Assembly (NCBI RefSeq): GCF_030053595.1
Contig: NZ_JASGBQ010000001.1
Location: forward strand, 62,001-126,000
Source: Fusibacillus kribbianus
GTDB taxonomy: Bacteria > Bacillota > Clostridia > Lachnospirales > Lachnospiraceae
Reading direction: 5' to 3'
DNA: 64,000 bases
Shown: piece by piece, positions 44,311 through 52,600 of the stretch
How the letters are laid out: each line of letters opens with the position of its first letter
How positions within the stretch are numbered: the stretch's first letter is position 1
Position numbers and translations under genes: made by a program
Notes under the pieces: generated by a model
The model's input: the letters and a program-made list of their open reading frames with translations, nothing else
Database searches by the model: none
Told to the model about the DNA's origin: nothing

Positions 44311-45580
44311 ACTTTCCTTTTAATACTTTGAATAATAGATCTGCCAGTGGTTCCATGGCGTTCCTCGCCTCCTCAAAGGTGTTGTTTTCCGTCCCCACCT
44401 CCACCAGGGTCGCCCTGGGAAGCACATGCTGATTATAACGGTAGGCCTTTAAAAAAGTGCGCAGGGTAAAGCCAGGATAATAGGCCTCCGCCTTCAGCTT
44501 CAGCTGGAAGTTGAAGGCCAAATTATCCAGAAGATAAGGATTCTCCACATCCTCCAGAGGCCCCTCGGGCGTCTGGCACATACCGTTGAAAAACATGACA
44601 GGAGCCGTGGGCTTTCCGTTGATGTCCACCACATCATGGCCGCCCGAATCCCGGTGAAGATCGATGGTAACCTGAATACTGGGGTTCTCCGCCAGGGTAT
44701 GCTCCAGCATATCGAGGGCCATGGAATAGGAGTCGGAGTAGGGGTAAACCTCGGTGACATGGAGCACCCGGATCCCGTACTGGTCGGTGAGAAGCTGTGC
44801 CAGATAATCCCCCACCCCCACCACCGTCATGGAAGCGTCCCCCTCCACAGAATCGGAATACGCCTCGCTTCCATGGGTGTGAAACAGAAGGATCTGTGGT
44901 TCCTCACTGTCCGGGATCGTCATATTCTTTCCCAAAAGGACCTCCGCATTTAACTGTTCCGGATAGACCGTCGTGGATTTATGTACATAAAAAAAACTCT
45001 TTTTCACAAATTCAAAATCACTGAGCTGTTCCTTTGTATAGACTGTTCCCCGGATCTCGGTGGCGGCCATGGCCGGAAGCCCGGAAGTCTCTCCCGTGTC
45101 GGACGAGGTTTCCCCGGCTGTACCTGCCGCCTCCGGATTTCCGGTTTCTTCCGTTCCGCCTAGACTTCCGGCAGCTATTTCGATTTCGGCATTTTCGTTC
45201 TCCATGGCCGGATCAGTCTCACCTTCTCCCACTGTCTCCTCCGGCCCATTCATTCCCATCGTCCAGCCTCCGGTGCCTTCTCCTGAACCGGTCTCCTCCC
45301 GCACCGCCGCCGCATAGGCCGGATCCGCCTGGGTAGGCACCGGAGCCTGATCCTTTATAAAGGAAGAAAGTGTCTGCAGCCCCGATGCGGCCTTTAAGAT
45401 ACCGGTCACCGGATCTGCCGCCTCATCCCTGCTGTTTACAAAGGAGACCATGGACGGCCGGGCTGCAAGAGCCGTCAGCCGTGCCGGCCCGTCCTGCAGA
45501 AAAAAGATGCCCGCCGCCAGCAGGATCAAAATCGCTGTCCCGCTTCCTCCCATCGATCCTTTCCTGTTTCCCATGCCCAA
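44309..45580 (-). CDS. spoIIP: Stage II sporulation protein P (SpoIIP)
   Basis: Peptidoglycan amidase/endopeptidase that, with SpoIID and SpoIIM, drives engulfment. About 423 residues. One N-terminal membrane helix (SGTAILILLAAGIFFLQDG), a long low-complexity linker rich in Glu/Gly/Thr/Ala (about 75-180), and the SpoIIP domain with ILLFHTHGSEAY (zinc His), TVVGVGDYLAQLL, TIDLHRDSGG (second ligand His and Asp/Arg) and VEVGTENNTFEEA (Glu). The start is ambiguous between TTG 45580 (GGGAGGAG six bases upstream) and ATG 45574. It lies downstream of gpr, as in many Firmicutes. Confidence 0.93.
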   Translation of the reverse strand: MGMGNRKGSMGGSGTAILILLAAGIFFLQDGPARLTALAARPSMVSFVNSRDEAADPVTGILKAASGLQTLSSFIKDQAPVPTQADPAYAAAVREETGSGEGTGGWTMGMNGPEETVGEGETDPAMENENAEIEIAAGSLGGTEETGNPEAAGTAGETSSDTGETSGLPAMAATEIRGTVYTKEQLSDFEFVKKSFFYVHKSTTVYPEQLNAEVLLGKNMTIPDSEEPQILLFHTHGSEAYSDSVEGDASMTVVGVGDYLAQLLTDQYGIRVLHVTEVYPYSDSYSMALDMLEHTLAENPSIQVTIDLHRDSGGHDVVDINGKPTAPVMFFNGMCQTPEGPLEDVENPYLLDNLAFNFQLKLKAEAYYPGFTLRTFLKAYRYNQHVLPRATLVEVGTENNTFEEARNAMEPLADLLFKVLKGK

Positions 45581-45693
45581 ATCCGTCTCCTCCCTGTTTC
45601 CCTGCTTGTCTGACTTCTTCCGGAATGAGAAAGTCCGCACCCGCCCGGAGGTCAAAGCCTGCTTTTCTATATAGTATTCCCCGCGTAAGGCCC

Positions 45694-46683
45694 TTATGCC
45701 TGTTCCTCCGTATGGGGAGGGAGTTTATTTCCGAAAACCTGATTGATCCCCTCTGAAATGATATAGCCAAGAAGCTTCACCCGCTCGTCGATATTTCCCG
45801 GTGTCACGTACATGGGTCCCAGGCGGGGTTCGATCAGTTCCTTCACCATCTGATACCGTTCTGAAAGCTCCATCCCGTCCACTGCCTCGGCAGCTCCTGA
45901 TGCCCCGGCAGCCTCCAGAAGCTCTGCCAGAGCATCCACCGTATCGTAAACGATGGCCGCAGCCGCCACCACGGTCGGCACTCCGATGGCGATCACCGGG
46001 ACACCCAGACTCTCCTCTGTCAGGCTGTGCCGGTGATTTCCCACGCCGGAGCCGGGGCTGATCCCCGTATTGCTGAGCTGGATGGTGGTTCCCAGACGGC
46101 TCACACTCCTTGCCGCCAGGGCGTCCACCACTAAAAGGGCCTCCGGCTTTGTCTCCTCCACGATTCCCCGGATGATCTCCGCCGTTTCCATGCCGGTCTG
46201 CGCCATGACGCCGGGCACAATGCCGCTGACTGAAAAAGTCCCGGGAGCTTCTTCCTTCTGCTCCCCTGTAAGATGCCTCGTGATCATCAGATTGTTAAGC
46301 ACCTGGGGGCCCAGGGAATCGGAGGTCACCTCCTGATTGCCCAGTCCCACCGCCAGCACCGATGTTGGTGACCCAAAGCCTTTCAGGAGCTCCCGGATGT
46401 ATTCTGCCAGCGCCCGGGAGATCTCACGGTGGCAGCCTTCATCGTGGACTGCCATCTGCTCCGCCTCCAGGGTGATATAAACTCCCCGGGGCTTTCCGAT
46501 GGCCTGCTCGCCCCGCTCATCCAGGACCTCCACCCGGGTCACCCGGACGCCGGAATCCTTGTGGAACTCCTCCTCAATGCTTACTCCCAGGATCCCCTCC
46601 CGCCCCTCGGTGACCGACTCTCTGGCCTCCAGTGCCAGGTCCGTGTGGACCTGCATATCCTGCATCCGCTCCAGCTCCTCCAT
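45694..46683 (-). CDS. gpr: Spore germination protease Gpr
   Basis: Aspartic-type A25 endopeptidase that degrades small acid-soluble proteins at germination. 329 residues, slightly shorter than Bacillus Gpr. N-terminal propeptide with HTDLALEARE (autoprocessing region), VSIEEEF-type strand, VLAVGLGNQEVTSDSLGPQV, the active-site region SGIVPGVMAQTG, LLVVDALAARSVSRLGTTIQ, LSNTGISPGSGVGNHR and IAIGVPTVVAA. ATG 46683 has GGAGG upstream. Expressed presumably in the forespore; I could not fix a sigma-G promoter with confidence. Confidence 0.95.
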   Translation of the reverse strand: MEELERMQDMQVHTDLALEARESVTEGREGILGVSIEEEFHKDSGVRVTRVEVLDERGEQAIGKPRGVYITLEAEQMAVHDEGCHREISRALAEYIRELLKGFGSPTSVLAVGLGNQEVTSDSLGPQVLNNLMITRHLTGEQKEEAPGTFSVSGIVPGVMAQTGMETAEIIRGIVEETKPEALLVVDALAARSVSRLGTTIQLSNTGISPGSGVGNHRHSLTEESLGVPVIAIGVPTVVAAAAIVYDTVDALAELLEAAGASGAAEAVDGMELSERYQMVKELIEPRLGPMYVTPGNIDERVKLLGYIISEGINQVFGNKLPPHTEEQA

Positions 46684-46809
46684 TTTCCTTTTCCTCCTTC
46701 CGATCCTTCGTCAAACATATCAGAAGACCCTTTTTTACCGGTCTTTTCCTAGTTTTTGAAGCTTCCGGAAAAAATATTCTCCGCACCGGAAATCTTTCCA
46801 AAATATGTA

Positions 46810-46838
46810 TTGACAGGCCGGAGTTTTTCCGATAAAAT
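46810..46838 (+). promoter_or_regulatory. Promoter of rpsT
   Basis: TTGACA at 46810-46815, 17 bp, TAAAAT at 46833-46838. Confidence 0.85.
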
Positions 46839-46930
46839 ACAATGGTATGTTTACATTAGACTGTCCGTGTCCGGCTTTAATGCAAACCAGATAAAAACAA
46901 ACTATTTTATTTGATTTGGAGGTGCACAAA

Positions 46931-47194
46931 TTGGCAAATATCAAATCCGCAAAGAAGAGAGTTCTGGTAACTGAGACAAAGACTGCCAGAAATAAAGCAA
47001 TCCGTTCCAAGGTTAAGACCATGATCAAGAAGGTAGAAGCTGCTATCGCTGCCGGTGACAAGGCTGCTGCACAGGCGAGCTTAGTAGTTGCGATCAGCGA
47101 GATCGACAAGGCTGCTTCCAAGGGTGTTTACCACAAGAACACTGCTTCCAGAAAAGTTGCACGTTTGACCAAGGCTGTAAACGGCATTGCATAA
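46931..47194 (+). CDS. rpsT: Ribosomal protein S20
   Basis: Primary 16S rRNA-binding protein of the 30S subunit; 87 residues starting (M)ANIKSAKKRVLVTETKTARN, Lys/Ala-rich helices throughout. The start is TTG 46931 with GGAGGTG six bases before it; family members begin at exactly this residue. An in-frame TTG five codons earlier overlaps the ribosome site and is not used. Monocistronic between a strong promoter and a terminator, divergent from gpr. Confidence 0.97.
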   Translation: MANIKSAKKRVLVTETKTARNKAIRSKVKTMIKKVEAAIAAGDKAAAQASLVVAISEIDKAASKGVYHKNTASRKVARLTKAVNGIA

Positions 47195-47215
47195 ATAGAA
47201 TTTGACCCAATTTAT

Positions 47216-47253
47216 AAAATCCTGTCAGAATGGTGTGCTGACAGGATTTTTTG
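47216..47253 (+). terminator. Terminator of rpsT
   Basis: AAAATCCTGTCA / TGACAGGATTTTTT hairpin with a T-run. Confidence 0.9.
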
Positions 47254-47367
47254 TGTTATACTGAATATAGCGTCGGTGAACAGGGGGCAACACGGGCTTC
47301 TGCACACTGACATTCATTTCCGGAGGCCCCAGGGGCCTGCAGATTCACATTAAAAGGAGGATTTATC

Positions 47368-48498
47368 ATGGCTGAGCTTAACCCCAAAATGAGACTGGGC
47401 TTCGGTGCAATGCGGCTTCCGCTTCTGAACCCCGACGATCCGTCTTCCATCGACGTTGAAACCTTTTCCCGGATGATCGATTCCTATCTGGAACAGGGCT
47501 TCAATTATATTGACACCGCGTACCCCTATCACAAGGAGCACTCAGAGGAGGCCGTCTGTGAGGCACTGGTGAAACGGTATCCCAGAGATTCCTATCTGCT
47601 GGCAGACAAGATGCCCACCTTCCTGGTGAAGGGGCCCGAGGACTACGAGCGCTTCTTTGCCACACAGCTTGAGCGCTGCCAGGTGGAGTACTTTGATTAT
47701 TATCTGTTACATAATATGGGAAAGGACCGTTTTGAAGAGACCACCCGGTACGGCGGCTTTGAGTTTATGAAAAAGCTGAAGGCCGAGGGTAAGGCACGCC
47801 ACATCGGCTTCTCCTTCCACGATAAGCCGGAGGTTCTGGATGCGATCCTCACCGCCCATCCGGAAATGGAATTTGTCCAGATCCAGCTCAATTACATCGA
47901 CTGGGAGAGCAACATCATCCAGTCCAAAAACTGTCTGGAGGTCGCCAGAAAGCACGGCAAGCCGGTGATCGTCATGGAACCCATCAAGGGCGGCGGACTT
48001 GTAAACCTGCCGGAGGAGGCCGCGAAGCTTCTGAAGGATCACGATCCCGAGGCATCCATTGCTTCCTGGGCCATCCGTTTTGCCGCCTCCCAGGAGGGAG
48101 TCATGATGGTACTTTCCGGTATGTCCGCTCCCGACCAGCTTGCGGACAATACTTCTTATATGAAGGAGTTCCGTCCCCTTTCCGCAGAAGAGCTTGCCGT
48201 TCTCGACAAGGTGGTGGAGATTCTCCGTCAGTCCTCCGCCATTCCCTGCACCAGCTGCAAATACTGCGTGGATGAATGTCCCATGAACATCAATATTCCC
48301 GGCTACTTCTCCGTTTACAACCTGATGAAGCAGTACGGAACCAACAACTTCCCGCAGATGCATTACAACCGCCAGGCACAGGGCCACGGAGCCGCATCCG
48401 ACTGTATCGAATGCCACAGCTGCGAGGGTCATTGTCCCCAGCATATCAAGATCACGGAGCATTTGAAGGAAATTGCTTCTATTTTCGAGAAAAAATAA
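47368..48498 (+). CDS. Aldo/keto reductase with C-terminal [4Fe-4S] domain
   Basis: 376 residues. TIM-barrel AKR domain to about 285: LGFGAMRLP, NYIDTAYPYH (catalytic Asp/Tyr), LADKMPT (Lys), YYLLHNMG (His), IQLNYIDWE, SGMSAPDQL. A ferredoxin-like tail follows with CTSCKYCVDECP (about 295) and CIECHSCEGHCP (about 350), suited to two [4Fe-4S] clusters. This type is common in anaerobes and is annotated as Fe-S oxidoreductase/AKR; electron donor and substrate are not known. Start ATG with AAAGGAGG upstream; monocistronic. Confidence 0.93.
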   Translation: MAELNPKMRLGFGAMRLPLLNPDDPSSIDVETFSRMIDSYLEQGFNYIDTAYPYHKEHSEEAVCEALVKRYPRDSYLLADKMPTFLVKGPEDYERFFATQLERCQVEYFDYYLLHNMGKDRFEETTRYGGFEFMKKLKAEGKARHIGFSFHDKPEVLDAILTAHPEMEFVQIQLNYIDWESNIIQSKNCLEVARKHGKPVIVMEPIKGGGLVNLPEEAAKLLKDHDPEASIASWAIRFAASQEGVMMVLSGMSAPDQLADNTSYMKEFRPLSAEELAVLDKVVEILRQSSAIPCTSCKYCVDECPMNINIPGYFSVYNLMKQYGTNNFPQMHYNRQAQGHGAASDCIECHSCEGHCPQHIKITEHLKEIASIFEKK

Positions 48499-48549
48499 GC
48501 ATTTTCTCCTGAAAACTGCAGTTTTTCCTAAAATTCGTATGGGCTCTTC

Positions 48550-48578
48550 TTGACTTTAACACTTTGATTCGCTATAAT
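48550..48578 (+). promoter_or_regulatory. Promoter of the lysine-riboswitch operon
   Basis: TTGACT at 48550-48555, 17 bp, TATAAT at 48573-48578; the start point near 48585 is right before the aptamer. Confidence 0.85.
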
Positions 48579-48589
48579 GTTTCCCATGG

Positions 48590-48744
48590 TATACATGGGG
48601 GCGCGGAGCTCATCAGTACTGCAGGCGGGAGCCTGCCGGGAAAGGGAAATCCGCCGAAAGCGTTACATTTTCGCTTGGGCTTGCATCGAACAGGTGCAAG
48701 ACTGTTTTTGAAGCCTGCCAAGCTTCAAAAGAGCACCATATATC
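48590..48744 (+). ncRNA. Lysine riboswitch (L box) aptamer
   Basis: The five-helix L-box layout is readable. P1 pairs 48590-48598 with 48736-48744. Conserved core pieces appear in order: GGCGCGGAGC, AGTA (48615-48618), GGGAAAGGG (48638-48646), CCGCCGAAAGC (48651-48661), GCTTGGGC, the P4 hairpin TTGCATCGAACAGGTGCAAG (48681-48700), GACTGTTTTTGAAGC and a P5 stem TTTTGAAGC / GCTTCAAAA, then GAGCACC closing the junction. The order and wording match the Bacillus lysC leader. In this class lysine binding stabilises P1 and promotes the downstream terminator, so the operon should be off when lysine is plentiful. Confidence 0.92.
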
Positions 48745-48798
48745 GGAGGCAGGAACTCTTCCTATTTTCGGAATATGACAGTAAATGATGCAAAGGAG

Positions 48799-48837
48799 CA
48801 GCCATGTGCACACTGTACGCGCATGGCTGTTTTTTTG
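48799..48837 (+). terminator. Riboswitch expression-platform terminator
   Basis: CAGCCATGTGC / GCGCATGGCTG with an 8-nt loop followed by TTTTTTT, 55 nt after P1 and 46 nt before the first start codon. It is the regulated terminator of the lysine riboswitch. The competing antiterminator pairing was not resolved by eye. Confidence 0.9.
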
Positions 48838-48882
48838 CCGGCAAAACTGCTTCCATGTACAAAACAAAGGAGAGGAACTACT

Positions 48883-50937
48883 GTGAAAAAAATCAGAATC
48901 GGCGTCGATGTGGGCGGAACCAACACCGACATCTGCGCAATCGATGAGGCGACCGGCGAGCTGATGGTCTACAAGCTCCCGTCCTCCTTAAAGGACCAGT
49001 CCCAGGCAGTTGTGGGCGGTGTCCGGAAGATCGTTGAGAAATACGGCCTCAGCTATGAGGATGTGGACCGTTTCATCCACGGCACCACCGTGGCAACCAA
49101 TGCAATTCTCGAGACAAGAGGGGCACGCACCGCTCTGATCACCACCAAGGGTTTCCGGGATCTTCTGGAGATCGGACGGCAGAAGCGTCCCGATCTCTAT
49201 GATCTGCAGATGGACAAGGCTCCTGTCCTGGTCCCCAGAAACCTGCGGTTCGAGCTTTCCGAGCGAATGAATTACAAGGGCGAGATCCTGGATGCGCTCA
49301 GGGATGAGGAGATCCTCGAGCTCATTGAAAAATTAAAGGAGAGCAAGGCCGAGGCTGTGGCCGTTCTCTTTTTGAACGCCTACCTGAATCCGGAAAATGA
49401 AGCCAGAGTCCGTGCCCTCATAGAAGAGCATCTGCCCGGCATCTACATCTCCACCTCCAGTGAGATCTCCAACCAGTTCCGCGAATTTGAGCGGCTCTGC
49501 GGTACGGTACTCAACTCCTTCGTCGGCCCTGAGGTGAAGAAATATCTGGACAATCTGCAGAAAACCCTGGAACAGATCGGCATCCGGAAGGTTTATATCA
49601 ACCATTCCAACGGCGGCCTCATGTCCATCCGGGAGGCGGCAGCCTACCCCATCAAGACAGGCCTTTCCGGCCCGGCTGCCGGTGTGATCGGTGTCCAGTA
49701 TCTGATGAACCTGATCAACGTGAAAAATGTCATTACCATCGATGTGGGCGGCACCAGCACCGACATCAGCATGATTGTGGACGGCAATATTGAGAGCTCC
49801 AAGGACAAAAATATCAGCGGTTATCCCGTGCGGATCCCCTCCATTGATATTTCCACCATCGGTGCCGGCGGCGGCAGCATTGCCTGGGTGGATTCCGGCG
49901 GGATCCTGAAGGTAGGTCCCCAGAGTGCCGGAGCAGAGCCCGGTCCTGCCTGCTACGCCCGCGGCGGCACAGAGGCTGCCATCACCGATGCCCGCGTCGT
50001 GCTGGGACATCTGAACAACAAGGAACTTTTAAACGGCCAGCTTCCCATTGACGCAACCCTTTCCTTCCGGGCGGTGGAGAAGCTTTCCGAAAAGATCGGC
50101 ATGAATGTGGAGGAAACTGCCCGCGGTATCATTACCGTCGGAAATTCCAACATCGTCAAGGAGATCAAAAATGTTACCGTAGAGAAGGGCTACAATCCCA
50201 CCGATTTTGCCCTGGTGGCCTTCGGCGGCGCCGGTCCCCTCCATGCGGCGGAGCTCATCGAGGAGCTCAACATGTCCACAGCCATCATTCCCAAGACCCC
50301 CGGTCTTCTGGCTGCCTATGGCCTGCTTACCGAGGATATGCGGCGGGATTTTGTTCAGACCAACGTGCTGGATCTGAACCACATTGAATTTTCCGTCATT
50401 ACCGATATGTATGACAGGCTGAAACGGGATGCTGCCGTCTGGTTTGACAAGGAGCAGATCCTCCCCGAAAACCGTCAGCTGGAATACTATCTGGATATGC
50501 GCTATAAGGGACAGAATTATGAGATCGCCGTCTCCTTCGACAATTCCATTGATTCCATGGAGAAGCTGACTGAGCGGTTTACGGAGACCTACCTGCGTCT
50601 CTACTCCTACTCCTCCAGCGACGAGATCCAGATCGTCAACTTCGGACTCTCTGCCATCGGCCATATCAGCAAGCCCCAGATCGAGCGGGAGGATTTCGTC
50701 GGCGAGGATGCTTCCGGCGCTGTCATGGGCAGCCGCATGGTGCTCATGGAGGACGGTACCCGTGAGAAATATCTCCTCTACGACAGGGAAAAGCTTCACT
50801 GCGGCAACATCATTGCCGGACCGGCCATCGTGGAACAGATGGATTCCACCACCATCATCCTGAAAAACCAGAAGGCTGTGGTGGACGAATACTTTAACAT
50901 GATCATTACAAGAACAGGAGGCGCTTTCGGTGAGTAA
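48883..50937 (+). CDS. Hydantoinase/oxoprolinase subunit A (HyuA-like, ATP-dependent)
   Basis: 684 residues. ATP-binding actin-like fold: VDVGGTNTDICAID (phosphate 1), HGTTVATNAILETRGARTAL, KTGLSGPAAGVIGVQYL, TIDVGGTSTDISMI (phosphate 2) and GAGGGSIAWVDSGGILKVGP. The later part (AFGGAGPLHAAELIEELN) and the C-terminal domain match HyuA/OplA. With HyuB the family hydrolyses hydantoins, 5-oxoproline or lactams using ATP. Start is GTG 48883 with AGGAGAGG upstream; the frame opens at 48775 but that would start before the riboswitch terminator. It overlaps hyuB-like by 8 bases. Confidence 0.93.
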   Translation: MKKIRIGVDVGGTNTDICAIDEATGELMVYKLPSSLKDQSQAVVGGVRKIVEKYGLSYEDVDRFIHGTTVATNAILETRGARTALITTKGFRDLLEIGRQKRPDLYDLQMDKAPVLVPRNLRFELSERMNYKGEILDALRDEEILELIEKLKESKAEAVAVLFLNAYLNPENEARVRALIEEHLPGIYISTSSEISNQFREFERLCGTVLNSFVGPEVKKYLDNLQKTLEQIGIRKVYINHSNGGLMSIREAAAYPIKTGLSGPAAGVIGVQYLMNLINVKNVITIDVGGTSTDISMIVDGNIESSKDKNISGYPVRIPSIDISTIGAGGGSIAWVDSGGILKVGPQSAGAEPGPACYARGGTEAAITDARVVLGHLNNKELLNGQLPIDATLSFRAVEKLSEKIGMNVEETARGIITVGNSNIVKEIKNVTVEKGYNPTDFALVAFGGAGPLHAAELIEELNMSTAIIPKTPGLLAAYGLLTEDMRRDFVQTNVLDLNHIEFSVITDMYDRLKRDAAVWFDKEQILPENRQLEYYLDMRYKGQNYEIAVSFDNSIDSMEKLTERFTETYLRLYSYSSSDEIQIVNFGLSAIGHISKPQIEREDFVGEDASGAVMGSRMVLMEDGTREKYLLYDREKLHCGNIIAGPAIVEQMDSTTIILKNQKAVVDEYFNMIITRTGGAFGE

Positions 50938-52600
50938 CATCAATTCCATTACCCTGGAGGTCATCTCAAACGGCCTTCTCTCCATTGCGGAGCAGATGGG
51001 CGTCATCCTGACCAAAACGGCATACAGTACGAATATCAAGGAGAGAAAGGACCTGTCGGTGGCCATTTTCGACGCTGACGGAAAGGTTCTCTCTCTGGCT
51101 CAGCACATTCCCATCCATTTCAGCTCCCTCTTCGGAGCCGTGGAGGAGGCCTTAAAGCGCTGGGACAAATCGGAGATCTACGACGGCGACGTGTTCATCG
51201 CCAACGATCCCTACACCGGCGGTGGCTCTCATCTGCCGGACATCGCTCTGGTGAAGCCGGTCTTTTATGAGGGAAAGCTCATCGCCTTCGTGGTCAACAA
51301 CGGGCACCACGCGGACCGATCCAGACGAGGCCCCACCATCTACGACGAAGGTCTTCGGATCCCGGTGGTGAAGCTTTATGAAAAAGGAAAGCTCAACAAG
51401 GACATTTACGATCTGATCCTTTTAAACTTCCAGTTAAAGGAAGAGCGCCGCGGTGACATTCAGGCGCAGCTGATCACCAACCAGTTTGGTGCGGAAAAGG
51501 TCATTGAGCTGTGCAAAAAGATCGGACTGGAAACGTATTTTGACTTCTGCCGGGAATGGCTCAAATACGGAGAAAAGAAGGCCCGGGCAGCCATCAAAAG
51601 CCTGCCCGACGGCGAATATGAATTTGAAGATATCCTGGACGACGACGGACAGGGCAACGAAAACCTGCAGATCCGGGTGAAGCTGTGCATCAACGATGAC
51701 CATATCCTGTTTGACTTCTCCGGAAGCCATCCCCAGGTCACCGGCCCTTATAACTGCGTGCGGAGCGCCCTTCTGGCCACCGTCTACTATTCGGTCAAAT
51801 GCCTGCTGGACAAGACCATTCCGGCCAACTCCGGTTTCTTTGACAGCATTGAGGTGAAGGCTGAGCCCGGCACCATCGTCTGTGCCTCGGAGCCTGCTCC
51901 CACCTTTGACCGGGAAACCACCACCCAGCGGTTAGCCGACGTGATCTTCGGCGCCTTCGCCAAAATCGACCCGAAGAATGTCACTGCCGCAGGCTGCGGC
52001 GCCGTGACCTTTTTCAGCATCGCCGGACAGGACGCCCGTTCTGGAAAGCCCTATGTCTATGTGGAGACCATCGGCGGCGGCAACGGCGCCCGGTTCAACA
52101 AGGACGGTCTGGATGCGGTTCAGGTACATATGACCAATTCCTCCAACCTGCCCATCGAATCTCTGGAGATGGAGTATCCGCTCATGGTTGAGGAATACGC
52201 TCTGGAGGAGGATTCCGGTGGTCCCGGAAAGTACAGGGGCGGCCTTGCCATCCGAAGAGGCATCAAGATTCTGGAGGACAGCAAAAACACGGTTCTGGCG
52301 GCCGCTTCCACCGAGAGAAGCCGTACAAAGCCCTGGGGCCTTATGGGCGGCCTAGGCGGCGCCACCTCATATCTGGATATCCGCCGGGAAGGCGAAAAGA
52401 TCAACGACCAGAATAAGGTCCGAAACGTCCCTCTGGAAACCGGCGACACCGTCACTTTGGTATCTGCAGGAGGCGGCGGCTACGGAGCCCCTTCCGAGCG
52501 CAGCATAGAAAGCGTAAAAAGGGATTATGAAGAAGGGAAAATCAGTCTGGATACGATCAAAGCATGTTATCCGGCTGCAATAAAGGAGGAAAATCAATGA
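50930..52600 (+). CDS. Hydantoinase/oxoprolinase subunit B (HyuB-like)
   Basis: 556 residues, the usual HyuB length. N-terminal EVISNGLLSIAEQMGVILTK; metal/substrate core ANDPYTGGGSHLPDIALVKP, VVNNGHHADRSRRGP; DFSGSHPQVTGPYN; QRLADVIFGAFAKIDPKNV; GGNGARFNKDG; DSGGPGKYRGGL; C-terminal TVTLVSAGGGGYGAPSERS. Subunit B carries the hydrolytic site and works in complex with subunit A. GTG 50930 has AGGAGG eight bases before it, inside the end of the A gene. Ring substrate cannot be read from the sequence. Confidence 0.93.
   Translation: MSNINSITLEVISNGLLSIAEQMGVILTKTAYSTNIKERKDLSVAIFDADGKVLSLAQHIPIHFSSLFGAVEEALKRWDKSEIYDGDVFIANDPYTGGGSHLPDIALVKPVFYEGKLIAFVVNNGHHADRSRRGPTIYDEGLRIPVVKLYEKGKLNKDIYDLILLNFQLKEERRGDIQAQLITNQFGAEKVIELCKKIGLETYFDFCREWLKYGEKKARAAIKSLPDGEYEFEDILDDDGQGNENLQIRVKLCINDDHILFDFSGSHPQVTGPYNCVRSALLATVYYSVKCLLDKTIPANSGFFDSIEVKAEPGTIVCASEPAPTFDRETTTQRLADVIFGAFAKIDPKNVTAAGCGAVTFFSIAGQDARSGKPYVYVETIGGGNGARFNKDGLDAVQVHMTNSSNLPIESLEMEYPLMVEEYALEEDSGGPGKYRGGLAIRRGIKILEDSKNTVLAAASTERSRTKPWGLMGGLGGATSYLDIRREGEKINDQNKVRNVPLETGDTVTLVSAGGGGYGAPSERSIESVKRDYEEGKISLDTIKACYPAAIKEENQ

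Noticed and set aside
48499-48882. T-box or guanidine-I (ykkC) riboswitch
   Set aside because: No specifier loop or TGGNACC T-box motif is present; the ordered core motifs match the L box instead.
48775-48882. 36-residue N-terminal extension of the hydantoinase A protein
   Set aside because: It would be translated through the riboswitch terminator and has no ribosome site; GTG 48883 is well placed and starts at the conserved VDVGGTNTD region.
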